Virus record (IMG/VR): IMGVR_UViG_3300035698_013197
Coordinates: 1 to 22,479 of that record
Length of the DNA stretch: 22,479 nucleotides
Source of the DNA: a virus
Strand: one strand, 5' to 3'
Shown: positions 1-6,768 of the stretch, piece after piece
Layout of the letters: each line of letters opens with the position of its first letter
Position numbering within the stretch: position 1 is the first letter of the stretch
Program-made: the position numbers and the translations under genes
Notes under the pieces: model-generated
What the model was told of the DNA's origin: nothing
The model's database searches: none
What the model saw: the letters and a program-made list of their open reading frames with translations, nothing else

Positions 1-132
1 AACATCATCCGCATGACTTCTAAATCTCCAAAAATAATAAGTTGTTTGTGCTCTAACCGTCTCGGAAAAGAAAGACAATCCCACAATTACTATCAGAACT
101 AAAATTAAAATTTCGCCTTTCCATTTTCTCAT
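1..132 (-). CDS. Partial gene, N-terminal 44 codons of a secreted or membrane-anchored protein
   Basis: The ATG is at 132-130, preceded by a strong ribosome site (AAAGGAGG) about 8 nt upstream. The reading frame is open to the left edge of the window, so the C-terminus is missing. The visible part starts MRKWKGE, then has a hydrophobic stretch of about 15 residues (ILILVLIVIVGLSFF) and ends in SETVRA|QTTYYF, which looks like a signal peptide with an A-x-A-like cleavage site (VRA). This suggests export or anchoring in the membrane; function is unknown. A terminator and a structured intergenic region lie just upstream, so this gene may have its own control, although it points the same way as all other genes. 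Confidence 0.75.
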   Translation of the reverse strand, partial: MRKWKGEILILVLIVIVGLSFFSETVRAQTTYYFWRFRSHADDV

Positions 133-154
133 TTCTTATCCTCCTTTAAACAAG

Positions 155-196
155 AAAAACGACTTACTTAATGAAATGAATCATCAAATAAGTCGT
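155..196 (-). terminator. Rho-independent terminator after the 319-516 gene
   Basis: On the minus strand an 8-bp perfect stem (ACGACTTA pairing with TAAGTCGT, plus-strand arms 159-166 and 189-196) with a loop of about 22 nt is followed directly by a T-run (plus-strand A155-A159). It lies between the small gene 319-516 and the signal-peptide gene starting at 132, so it would end or attenuate the upstream operon. The long loop makes it less typical; it could also be an attenuator for the gene at 1-132. Confidence 0.6.
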
Positions 197-221
197 CTAT
201 TTATATTCTACCAGGACGTCC

Positions 222-270
222 CCGACTAGCGTTTAGCATAATCGGTTGTCATTCAGCTGTTAAAATAAAC
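222..270 (-). other. Candidate structured RNA leader (hairpin with possible pseudoknot)
   Basis: On the minus strand, CCGATTA pairs with TAGTCGG (arms at plus 239-245 and 222-228, one G-U pair). A single-base bulge (238) and two further G-C pairs (229-230 with 236-237) close a 5-nt loop TAAAC (plus 231-235). The loop is complementary to GTTTA upstream (plus 266-270), so a small pseudoknot is possible. A GC-rich palindrome GGACGTCC follows at 213-220. This stretch is more GC-rich than its surroundings and has no convincing ORF. It could be the leader of the 1-132 gene or a small RNA. No known riboswitch class was recognised. Confidence 0.35.
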
Positions 271-283
271 TACCTTTTTATTT

Positions 284-300
284 ATTATAATATATATTTA
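284..300 (-). promoter_or_regulatory. Degenerate copy of an AT-rich promoter-like motif
   Basis: The minus strand reads TAAATATATATTATAAT here, resembling the 25-bp motif found perfectly at 2902-2926 and 16405-16429 but shorter by about two bases. It contains a TATAAT -10-like hexamer and lies upstream of the structured region and of the gene at 1-132. AT-rich background makes chance similarity possible. Confidence 0.35.
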
Positions 301-318
301 GTATAAAATAAAGAACTA

Positions 319-516
319 TTATGGTGCTCGTAAAACAACAACCACTGGTTTCTTTGTTGCTACACTTAAAGCCCAACCTGAATTCATCATAGATTCAAGT
401 TCAGATTTATCTGTAACATGTAAAGTCCCTGCTACACCAGCTATTTTTTTACCACCTTTACCAAATAATTCTACTGTCTTTACTTTATCATCCACATTTA
501 TACTTAATATTTCCAT
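319..516 (-). CDS. Small hypothetical protein (65 aa)
   Basis: The ATG at 516-514 has a good ribosome site (AAGGAG, 5 nt spacing). The product is a soluble-looking 65-residue protein with a glycine/lysine patch (GKGGKK, residues 19-24) and a hydrophobic C-terminal end (PVVVVLRAP). No family was recognised and there is no signal peptide. It is the last gene before a terminator at 155-196, separated from the upstream glycosyltransferase by 34 nt, so it is probably co-transcribed with the sugar island. The good ribosome site supports a real gene; function unknown. Confidence 0.65.
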   Translation of the reverse strand: MEILSINVDDKVKTVELFGKGGKKIAGVAGTLHVTDKSELESMMNSGWALSVATKKPVVVVLRAP

Positions 517-550
517 TACAACTCCTTATACTATACATAATTTCCTGTTC

Positions 551-1387
551 TCATGGAAATTGTTGTCCATTTTCATCGATATGTTTTGCAAACATAGAAG
601 TATCGACCAAGAAAGGAAATTCCATATCTTGATACTTCTTAAATTTCTCAACCCCACAGTTTGCAAATACATTTTCATCTTTAACTCTATCACACCAAAA
701 CAAATCTTCTGTTCCTATGCGGGTTTCATATCTTAATTCTTCTGGGTCAAACCATGCACTTCTAGGAGTTTCAAATACTCTTCTTACTACAACAGGTCCA
801 CCAAGAGTGCTTGTTGTATAAGCTTCACTTTTATCATAAAGATATCTTAATAATGAAGCATGTATCAAAGTACAACCCATTGGTATTCCATCTACCATTA
901 CTTTGTCACCCATTTTCCAATCCGTATAATAAGAATTACCTCTACCTCTAAACAATAAAGGTTCAGGATGGCTTCCTTTACAATAATAAAGACCAGATAC
1001 AACTGGGATATCACCTTTATTCATATAATCTGTAATCTTTAAGAACGTGTCCGGTGGCAAAACCACATCGTGGTCTATAAAGAATAACCATTCAAAATTA
1101 TTCTTCAGACAATATTTAACACAAATATTTCTTGCGTCAGCTACTGCCCATCCCATAGGACTAAACTGGTCAAAGTACTGAAAGACATCTCCATTAGCCC
1201 AATTACAAGGAATAACTTGACCAAATCTTGCTAGTACCCATTCTATTCTTACCTGACCTGTTGTTGGTACAGCAATACATATTCTTTTCTTCCATCCTTC
1301 CCATACATCTCTTTTAGGATGAAAGAGTTTAGGTTGCATTAAGTTTACCATTCCCTCATTTTCTTCTGGTGTGTTTTTATTTTCCAT
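551..1387 (-). CDS. GT-A fold glycosyltransferase (GT2-like), 278 aa
   Basis: Predicted sugar transferase. It begins with a Rossmann-like strand (KKRICIAVPTTG, residues 33-44), and the metal/nucleotide-sugar binding motif is D-H-D (residues 105-107 in FFIDHDVVLPP), a DxD variant typical of GT-A enzymes. Later segments (GIPMGCTLIHASLL, then IGTEDLFWCDRV) fit the acceptor-side and E-D catalytic region of GT2-like enzymes. The start was set at 1387 because AGAGG lies about 8 nt upstream and this gives an 11-nt overlap with the methyltransferase gene. A longer version would need a TTG start at 1432 without a ribosome site. Substrate unknown; acts presumably in the cytoplasm on nucleotide sugars. 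Confidence 0.82.
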   Translation of the reverse strand: MENKNTPEENEGMVNLMQPKLFHPKRDVWEGWKKRICIAVPTTGQVRIEWVLARFGQVIPCNWANGDVFQYFDQFSPMGWAVADARNICVKYCLKNNFEWLFFIDHDVVLPPDTFLKITDYMNKGDIPVVSGLYYCKGSHPEPLLFRGRGNSYYTDWKMGDKVMVDGIPMGCTLIHASLLRYLYDKSEAYTTSTLGGPVVVRRVFETPRSAWFDPEELRYETRIGTEDLFWCDRVKDENVFANCGVEKFKKYQDMEFPFLVDTSMFAKHIDENGQQFP

Positions 1388-1934
1388 ATTGCATACCTCT
1401 TGCTTTTTGTACTTCAAGTTTTGCATCTTCAATTTTCTTACCTTCTTCTATTGTCAACTTCTTCATAATGACTTCCATATTACCATTTTCCCACCAAGCA
1501 TTTCTTTCCAGATACCAAGGTTTAGGTCTATAGATAGCATAAAGAAAATCCTTAGGGTCAAAGTAAGTAAAACTTGCTTGATTGTATCCCTTAATATGTG
1601 TAGGGTCTTGCCAGAAACCAAAGCTACCAGCATAAGGTGTTGATATCATTAATTGTCCACCTGGTTCCATAACTCTCCACCACTCATTAAAGATGTCAAT
1701 TATCAACCATGGTTTCAAATGTTCAATTAAATGCGATACTAATATTGTTTCACAACAGCCATCTGGTAATGGATAAGGAACTGTTTCAGCATCATGTACA
1801 ATATCTACTCCTGAAAGAGGTCTCATATCCATACCCACATAACCATCTTGTTTAGAACCACCACATCCCACATCTAGTTTTATACCATGGGATTTTTCTT
1901 CCAATAATTTATTAATTTTTTTAAAATCTGTCAT
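1377..1934 (-). CDS. SAM-dependent methyltransferase, class I (185 aa)
   Basis: Residues 18-26 (IKLDVGCGG) form the glycine-rich SAM-binding motif I. An acidic residue follows in GMDMRP, motif II/III lies around GCCETILVSHLIEHL, and the post-core part is EPGGQLMISTPYAG. This pattern is typical of small methyltransferases in bacterial polysaccharide clusters. The ATG at 1934 directly follows the stop of the upstream gene (TAG at 1937-1935) and has AAGGAG at good spacing. Between glycosyltransferase genes, its likely role is O-methylation of a sugar, but DNA, protein or small-molecule methylation cannot be excluded. Confidence 0.82.
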   Translation of the reverse strand: MTDFKKINKLLEEKSHGIKLDVGCGGSKQDGYVGMDMRPLSGVDIVHDAETVPYPLPDGCCETILVSHLIEHLKPWLIIDIFNEWWRVMEPGGQLMISTPYAGSFGFWQDPTHIKGYNQASFTYFDPKDFLYAIYRPKPWYLERNAWWENGNMEVIMKKLTIEEGKKIEDAKLEVQKARGMQYGK

Positions 1935-2315
1935 CTACTGCTCCTTCTTAACATTAGGTTGTAACTCACTTGATTTTGCAAGTAGTTTTTTCATATAAAA
2001 AGGGTCTTTGTTTCTTCCTTCACTTCTTTCTATTGATTCTTTTGGCATACCAATTTTATGCTTCCAATTATCATTCCCTTCATTAGCTTTACTAACAGCA
2101 TCCTTAGTATTTTGATGACAAGGTATAGATTTTTTTCTTGCCTTTCTCATCTTCTTCATATGGAGTTTCATCTTCTGTTTTCTTTTTCTAAGGGAATTAG
2201 CTTTGATTGATTCTGAACTATCGGCAAATACACCTTCTTCTCTATGGCGTTTTCTTGCATCTAGAACATTTTTGATATGCTCGGGTGTTTGTTTCTTACC
2301 TGGAATCATGCCCAT
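1935..2315 (-). CDS. Very basic small protein with a NUMOD3-like N-terminus (126 aa)
   Basis: The ATG at 2315 has an AAGAGG ribosome site that partly coincides with the T-tract end of the terminator just upstream. The product is very rich in Lys/Arg, especially residues 36-65 (runs such as RKRKQKMK and KKMRKARKK). Its N-terminus (GKKQTPEHIKNVLDARK) resembles the NUMOD3 DNA-binding repeats of homing endonucleases, but no HNH or GIY-YIG catalytic core is visible. It may be a nucleic-acid-binding protein, possibly a remnant of a homing gene. It stands between a structural-type gene and the methyltransferase. Function not assigned. Confidence 0.6.
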   Translation of the reverse strand: MGMIPGKKQTPEHIKNVLDARKRHREEGVFADSSESIKANSLRKRKQKMKLHMKKMRKARKKSIPCHQNTKDAVSKANEGNDNWKHKIGMPKESIERSEGRNKDPFYMKKLLAKSSELQPNVKKEQ

Positions 2316-2328
2316 AAAAACCTCTTTT

Positions 2329-2356
2329 AAAAAGGGAGGACTATTACATCCTCCCT
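2329..2356 (-). terminator. Rho-independent terminator after the 2381-2845 gene
   Basis: On the minus strand AGGGAGGA and TCCTCCCT form an 8-bp perfect stem (plus arms 2349-2356 and 2333-2340) with the 8-nt loop TGTAATAG. A T-run follows (plus A2329-A2333). It lies 24 nt past the stop of the Ser/Thr-rich structural gene. Together with the promoter-like motif at 2902-2926 this makes 2381-2845 look like a separately controlled, possibly strongly expressed unit. Confidence 0.8.
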
Positions 2357-2380
2357 ATAATTATACTACTTATCTAACTC

Positions 2381-2845
2381 TTAGCTAAAGCGAAGCTGAT
2401 ATGTAGCGTTTACGTTCTGATTTGATGCCCATTGGCTTGTAGTGTAAGTAGTTCCAGCTAAAATAGAACCACTTGCACTAGTATTTGCTAATGCAACATT
2501 TTGAATTGTACAAGTACTACCCATACCAGAACCTGCAAACTGTGCAGTACATTGAAGAGTTTTAGAAGCTACCGCTGTATTAGTAGTAGTAACTCTTACA
2601 CCCGTCTCACCTGCAAGTGAGGTATCTGTAACTCCTGGAGCTGTACCAGTTCCAATAGCCATATGTGTAACCTGTTTAGAACCTGTAACAGCACCAAGTG
2701 CTCCTACAATATAGTCTTGAAAGCCTAGGTTCACGACGGTGTTTTCAACAAACCCACTATCACCTACAACCTTTCCTGTTTTGATGTCAACGATTTGTGT
2801 TCTAACAAATCCTTTGACTTTCATCATCTCGATTGAACGCCCCAT
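2381..2845 (-). CDS. Ser/Thr-rich phage structural-type protein (154 aa), possible decoration or fibre protein
   Basis: The ATG at 2845 has a near-perfect ribosome site (AAAGGAGG). The N-terminal half reads like phage accessory structural proteins: VKGFVRTQIVDIKTGK, then GFQDYIVGALG, then HMAIGTGTAPGVTDTSLAGETG (residues about 61-82, split here for length). The second half is rich in Thr, Ser, Ala and Gly, with beta-strand character and no long hydrophobic segment. No exact family was recognised. The gene is framed by a promoter-like motif upstream and a strong terminator downstream, as expected for an abundant virion protein. Its place within a glycosyltransferase island makes it a candidate glycosylation substrate, which is an inference. 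Confidence 0.7.
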   Translation of the reverse strand: MGRSIEMMKVKGFVRTQIVDIKTGKVVGDSGFVENTVVNLGFQDYIVGALGAVTGSKQVTHMAIGTGTAPGVTDTSLAGETGVRVTTTNTAVASKTLQCTAQFAGSGMGSTCTIQNVALANTSASGSILAGTTYTTSQWASNQNVNATYQLRFS

Positions 2846-2901
2846 TATAGTAACCTCCTTTCAAACAATGTAGTGGGGGTGTATAAGTTCACCATTACTT
2901 T

Positions 2902-2926
2902 ATTATAATATATTATATTTAAATAA
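2902..2926 (-). promoter_or_regulatory. Promoter-like AT-rich 25-bp repeat upstream of 2381-2845 (copy 1)
   Basis: This sequence is identical over 25 bp to 16405-16429. On the minus strand it contains TTTAAATA followed by the 14-bp palindrome TATAATATATTATA, giving two overlapping TATAAT -10-like boxes. It lies about 57 nt before the ATG at 2845, in a 90-nt gene-free gap. An identical 25-mer at two gene-free spots, each just upstream of a well-translated structural gene, suggests a phage promoter or operator, although low-complexity AT sequence weakens the argument. Confidence 0.5.
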
Positions 2927-2935
2927 TATATAAAA

Positions 2936-3652
2936 TTATTCATTCCGCCTCTTAATTTGTTCTTCTCTAGCTTCTCGATGTTCAATTAAAGTATCACATA
3001 AGTAATTAAATCTATACCTAGATTTTATTATTCTTTCTTCTTGTATAATCTTATCCATACATTTTTCTCTTCCATAAATATCTAACAAAGTAGTATGAGA
3101 ATGATGCTTTACTATAGTATCTGAACACCAACCTGTTTTCCACCAGCTGTTTTCAAATCTAATAATCCATTCATCTTCTGCTGTTAATTCTAATTTCTTA
3201 TCAAAGTATCCTACTTCATTAAAGCATTGTCTCCTTACTAAGCAAAAAGACATACCACCAAACTCCCATTTTTTATCAAAATTGTTCCATACTTTGCCTT
3301 CAATTAGGCCTATTCTATTATCAAGCGTATAATTCCACATCTTATCAAGCCAAAACTTGTCAAATATTTCTATATCCGAATCTATTAAAGCAAACCATTT
3401 GCATCTACCCGCTCTAATTCCTACATTTCTTCCATCTCCAATACCTTTATTTTTATTATTCAATATAACATGACTTATGTTATCAAGAAGCCACTCCTTC
3501 GAGGTATCTTTACTATTTTGGTCTACCACGATTAAGTTATAAGGACCTACAGTATTCTCTCGTATACTCCTTATCAACTCCTTGATGTGGATATTATTGT
3601 TACAGTTGAGAATGATAATGTCAATCTCATCTATTAGGTTTAGTTTTTTCAT
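2936..3652 (-). CDS. GT2-family glycosyltransferase (238 aa), paralogue of 3654-4376
   Basis: The N-terminal strand IDIIILNCNNN starts a GT-A Rossmann fold, and DQNSKDTSKEWL is the typical GT2 VDNxSxDgS region. The metal-binding motif is D-S-D (residues 91-93 in LIDSDIEIF). The distal part has a C-F-N-E-V-G-Y-F-D segment and ELTAEDEWIIRFE, matching the catalytic acid region. The ATG at 3652 has GGAGAAAG upstream and lies 1 nt from the previous stop. It aligns residue for residue with the next gene upstream through the DxD motif, so the two arose by duplication. Sugar specificity cannot be read from sequence. Confidence 0.85.
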   Translation of the reverse strand: MKKLNLIDEIDIIILNCNNNIHIKELIRSIRENTVGPYNLIVVDQNSKDTSKEWLLDNISHVILNNKNKGIGDGRNVGIRAGRCKWFALIDSDIEIFDKFWLDKMWNYTLDNRIGLIEGKVWNNFDKKWEFGGMSFCLVRRQCFNEVGYFDKKLELTAEDEWIIRFENSWWKTGWCSDTIVKHHSHTTLLDIYGREKCMDKIIQEERIIKSRYRFNYLCDTLIEHREAREEQIKRRNE

Positions 3653-3653
3653 A

Positions 3654-4376
3654 TTACTTTCTCCATCCAGCTATTCTTTCTTCTTTTAATCTTCTCCAAC
3701 CATGTGGATACAAAGATTGCTCCAAAAACTTCTCTGTATATTTAAAATGTAATTTCTCATCTCTAGCTGATAAAATTTTAATCTTCTCATCTTCAGAAAA
3801 AACTTTATTAATAGTAACATGATTATAATGAAAGATATCTGTATCTGAACAATAGGCCGTCTTCCAACCTGACCATTCCAACCTGGCAAATAATTCTAAA
3901 TCTCCACCAAATAATATCTTCTTATCAAACAGCCCTATATCAGTTAAACATTTTCTTCTAAACATGCAAAAAGAATTGCCTGAATATTGATGCTTTTGAT
4001 ATAAGTCGCCCCATATTTTTGTTTCAATAAAGCCAACTTGTTCATCTATGGTATATTTCCATATCTTATTAAACCATTCTTTATCTTTAATAATAACATC
4101 AGAATCTAAAAGAACTATCCAATCTGCTTTTCCTGCTCGTATACCTTGATTGAATCCTTCACCTGCTCCTACATTTTCTTTATTCAATATTAAATTAGAA
4201 ACATTTTCTTGAAGCCATTCCCTTGAACCGTCTTTAGAGTCTTGGTCGATAACAAATAAATTATAACTAACAAATGTATTTTCTTTTATACTTTCAATAC
4301 ACGGTTCAATATAACCTTTGTTATTATAATTAAGAGTTACTATATCAATATTATTTTTTTGGTTTAAGTTTGTCAT
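3654..4376 (-). CDS. GT2-family glycosyltransferase (240 aa), paralogue of 2936-3652
   Basis: A GT-A fold enzyme: IDIVTLNYNNKGYI, then VIDQDSKDGSREWLQ, and the metal-binding D-S-D at residues 91-93 (LLDSDVIIKD). The later catalytic segment is GLFDKKILFGGDLELFARLE. Spacing is collinear with the downstream paralogue, including a shared NTIRENT/SIKENT-type helix and a G-I-R-A-G motif just before the DxD strand. The 3' end of the upstream 60-aa gene overlaps this start by 26 nt. The ribosome site is an AAGGGA-like run. The pair probably adds two similar sugars or acts on two related acceptors. Confidence 0.85.
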   Translation of the reverse strand: MTNLNQKNNIDIVTLNYNNKGYIEPCIESIKENTFVSYNLFVIDQDSKDGSREWLQENVSNLILNKENVGAGEGFNQGIRAGKADWIVLLDSDVIIKDKEWFNKIWKYTIDEQVGFIETKIWGDLYQKHQYSGNSFCMFRRKCLTDIGLFDKKILFGGDLELFARLEWSGWKTAYCSDTDIFHYNHVTINKVFSEDEKIKILSARDEKLHFKYTEKFLEQSLYPHGWRRLKEERIAGWRK

Positions 4377-4533
4377 TTTCCCTTACCCTATGTAAACATT
4401 TTTCACATTCTTTTTCATAAAATACCATTTGATAAACTTCTGTACTATCAATGAATGCTTCCCATATATAGCATCTACCATTTTCTCTGAGTAGACACCA
4501 TTTAGGTGGTTTATATATTGAAATCTCAACCAT
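4351..4533 (-). CDS. Small cysteine-containing protein (60 aa), possible metal binder
   Basis: The start at 4533 shares one base with the stop of the upstream methyltransferase (TAATG), and an AAGGA ribosome site precedes it. An extended start at 4554 is less likely. The protein contains C-x8-C (WCLLRENGRCYIW) and later E-C-x2-C-L-H, a possible four-cysteine/histidine zinc site. It is otherwise unrecognised. Its tight coupling on both sides places it firmly in the sugar-modification operon. It could be a small accessory or regulatory factor. Confidence 0.65.
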   Translation of the reverse strand: MVEISIYKPPKWCLLRENGRCYIWEAFIDSTEVYQMVFYEKECEKCLHRVRENDKLKPKK

Positions 4534-5081
4534 TATACTTTCCTTAGCAACCAATCAGGTATTCTAATATGCTCTTCTGAATAATCCCTTGGGATTTGAA
4601 TATAATCAACTTTTGTTTCTTTTATAAAATCAGACAATGCTAACTGTACTGACTTCCTATCATAATCATGATCTGCCAAAAAGCCACCCTTCTTTACTTT
4701 AGGATACCAATTTCTCATCCCATCTAATACTGGTTGATAATCGTGGTCATCATCTAAATAAATAAAGTCAAAACTATTATCTGCCAATTTCTGTGATGCC
4801 CTAATAGAACCTGTTGGTAAAAAAGTTACCTTACTACCAAAAGGAAGTATTGAACCAATCATATGTCTTAAATTAGCAAGATGCACATCATCTGGGATGA
4901 AGCCTGACAATTCATCATCATAAGATTTATATCTATCGACCAAAGTAACAGATTCAACATCAGTAAACGTAGTCAGTATGCCTACAGAATTATGTCCCCC
5001 ACGAACACCTACTTCTACAATATCTTTAGGACAACCAAACTTTGAAGCAACAAACTCAAACGACGAACATACTCTTAACAT
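4533..5081 (-). CDS. Class I SAM methyltransferase, Methyltransf_24-like (182 aa)
   Basis: The SAM-binding motif is IVEVGVRGGHNSVGIL (residues 21-36). The core carries VTLVDRYK, then FDFIYLDDDHDYQPVLDGM, and VKKGGFLADHDYDR. The last two are hallmarks of the Methyltransf_24 type often found in glycan clusters (D-x-D-H-x-Y and G-x2-x-D-H-D-Y). The ATG at 5081 has an AGGAGA ribosome site. Length is normal for the family. Likely a sugar O-methyltransferase given neighbouring glycosyltransferases; the exact acceptor is unknown. Confidence 0.82.
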   Translation of the reverse strand: MLRVCSSFEFVASKFGCPKDIVEVGVRGGHNSVGILTTFTDVESVTLVDRYKSYDDELSGFIPDDVHLANLRHMIGSILPFGSKVTFLPTGSIRASQKLADNSFDFIYLDDDHDYQPVLDGMRNWYPKVKKGGFLADHDYDRKSVQLALSDFIKETKVDYIQIPRDYSEEHIRIPDWLLRKV

Positions 5082-5092
5082 AACTTTTTCTC

Positions 5093-5416
5093 CTATCTTG
5101 AAGTGTATACTTTAGCATCAGGGTCTTCCTTACATGCTTTTAAATACCGTTCTATTACAGCAATTAATATATCATAAGTTCCCCAACCATTATCAGGATT
5201 GAATTTTTTAAACTTCTCGGGGTCATTTTTTAAAACCATCAACCCTAAAGACAATGGTGTTATAAGTTCTTTTGCATACTCTATACCTAATTCTTCTGGC
5301 CTCCACAGACATTGATAAAGTTTAGCCTCATGTGCCATACCTCCTAAATTATGAGTAATGTTTGCTTCAAATACTTCTGTTTCTTGAACCTTTACTAAAG
5401 AAATATCAAGACTCAT
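5093..5416 (-). CDS. Conserved hypothetical protein of a phage/bacterial family (107 aa)
   Basis: The sequence has a recognisable conserved layout: an N-terminal MSLDISLVKV, then ANITHNLGGMAHEAKLY, QCLWRPEELGI, ELITPLSLGL, and NPDNGWGTYD, ending in YLKACKEDPDAKV. I recall similar short proteins in many phage and bacterial genomes, without known function. The H-N-L-G and N-G-W-G-T-Y blocks look like functional sites. The ATG at 5416 has GGAGGC upstream, partly inside the end of the preceding gene. It sits between GT4 and methyltransferase genes, but the family is not obviously sugar-related. Confidence 0.75.
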   Translation of the reverse strand: MSLDISLVKVQETEVFEANITHNLGGMAHEAKLYQCLWRPEELGIEYAKELITPLSLGLMVLKNDPEKFKKFNPDNGWGTYDILIAVIERYLKACKEDPDAKVYTSR

Positions 5417-5425
5417 ATTAGCCTC

Positions 5426-6184
5426 CTACCAGTTATCAATTTCATGTAATACTTCTTCCATATCCTGTGTAAATTTATTCCACGTTATATCTTTTACTAA
5501 ATTTGCTATCTTTAATTTTGCGTGATAACATAATTCTAATTTTTTTAATAGTGAATCCCAGTTAGAATTATGATATGGTATTATTCCACCTAAGAAACAA
5601 TCTGCATTACCTACATCTACTGGAATAATCATTTTCTTTCCACAAGCTAAAGATTCTACTAATGGTAAAGGCCCGCCTTCCATTCTAGATGTGCATAATG
5701 TATAATCACATCTTTCTATAACTGAAGGTATCTCTTCAAAAGGAATATGGTCTGGGTGTAATAACTTTACCCATTCCAATTGCTTAACCTTATCATATAG
5801 TTCAAAACCTTTTCTATACTTATTATAAAAATGTCCCAACCAAGCAATAACTAATTTGCATTCAAATTGTGGTTCAGGTGGAATAGTTATTGTCCTTATA
5901 TTTTTAAATCCTTTTTTTCTTAACTGTCTTTCATATTGGGGAGCCATACAAATAATATAATCACATCTTTCTGCAAACAATTCAAAATTACCATCTCCTG
6001 AATCATGTGTAAAGAAAGCTATACTTATTTCATTTCTATATTTTTCTTTTGGGACCATATTATATAAACTATAAAATATTACTTCCTTTCCCTGACCATC
6101 ACCCTTAGGCATATACTCAGCAAAACTTTTACTCAATCTAGGAAGTACCCATTCTCCGCCTGTCTGTCTTACTTCTATTTTCAT
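5426..6184 (-). CDS. GT-B glycosyltransferase, GT4/group 1-like (252 aa)
   Basis: The second Rossmann domain carries the GT4 nucleotide-sugar signature: CTSRMEGGPLPLVESLACGK, in which E-x7-E (around residues 167-175) contacts the donor. The N-terminal domain is short (normal GT4 enzymes have about 350-400 residues), with YIICMAPQYERQLRKKG in place of the usual interdomain region. The start is set at 6184, where the ATG forms an ATGA overlap with the sulfotransferase stop; an alternative ATG at 6196 lacks a ribosome site. Small GT4-like enzymes of this size are common in phages. Substrate unknown. Confidence 0.8.
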   Translation of the reverse strand: MKIEVRQTGGEWVLPRLSKSFAEYMPKGDGQGKEVIFYSLYNMVPKEKYRNEISIAFFTHDSGDGNFELFAERCDYIICMAPQYERQLRKKGFKNIRTITIPPEPQFECKLVIAWLGHFYNKYRKGFELYDKVKQLEWVKLLHPDHIPFEEIPSVIERCDYTLCTSRMEGGPLPLVESLACGKKMIIPVDVGNADCFLGGIIPYHNSNWDSLLKKLELCYHAKLKIANLVKDITWNKFTQDMEEVLHEIDNW

Positions 6185-6768
6185 ACTATATCCCATTTTT
6201 TAATATCTGGTAGATTGACTGTCTTAGTAATTAAGTTTTGATATGTTCTATTTATTGTTTCACCCTTTTTATGTAGTTGCCAATTAGTTTTCCTTTTGAT
6301 TTTCTCAGGCCATGGTATTCGGATATTTAAGAACTCCTCTATCTCCTTTTTATTTTTGAAGATATTTTCGTATCTTACAGACATTAAAGGAAAAGAATGG
6401 GGAAAATTCCAACTGTCAAATCTTTCTTCTAATTTTAATTCATCATGTGTATAAAGTAAATCTTTTTTACTATAACTAGAACCCATGTGCCAAAAATGTT
6501 GCTGTCCTTTAAAATTATAAGTTGATATAACAATATTTCTAATATCTCCAAATAAAAATAATACTTTAGGCTGTGGCTCTATAATATTTTTTGGTGCAAA
6601 ATCATGTGTAGCATAAACTTTGTTTTTTTCCAATAAATCATATTCTTCTACATCTACAATATAACTATCTTGAATTGATTCTTCTTGCTTCAATGCTTTC
6701 TTGATTGCATTAAAAATAAATGTAGTTCCACATCTTCCTAAACTTGCTATAATAATTGGTTGGGTCAT
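6181..6768 (-). CDS. Sulfotransferase-family protein (195 aa)
   Basis: The N-terminal IIIASLGRCGTTFIFNAI (residues 5-22) matches the 5'-phosphosulfate-binding loop that holds PAPS in sulfotransferases. FLFGDIRNIVISTYNF (71-86) corresponds to the 3'-phosphate-binding motif, keeping Ser82, but the usual leading Arg seems to be Gly74 with an Arg at 77 instead. The C-terminal part contains SVRYENIFKNKKEIEEFL, typical of the family, and a KKGETINRTYQNL basic region. The ATG at 6768 has AGGAGA upstream. The neighbouring APS-kinase gene could supply PAPS, so sulfation of a glycan is the natural reading. Activity remains to be shown because of the altered motif. Confidence 0.75.
   Translation of the reverse strand: MTQPIIIASLGRCGTTFIFNAIKKALKQEESIQDSYIVDVEEYDLLEKNKVYATHDFAPKNIIEPQPKVLFLFGDIRNIVISTYNFKGQQHFWHMGSSYSKKDLLYTHDELKLEERFDSWNFPHSFPLMSVRYENIFKNKKEIEEFLNIRIPWPEKIKRKTNWQLHKKGETINRTYQNLITKTVNLPDIKKWDIV

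Noticed and set aside
213-270. tRNA or tRNA-like element in the left intergenic region
   Set aside because: No cloverleaf, T-loop GTTCRA or acceptor stem can be built; only one hairpin and a possible pseudoknot are seen.
3686-3889. Second minus-strand frame inside a GT2 gene
   Set aside because: It lies wholly inside the well-supported gene 3654-4376 in another frame and resembles no protein.
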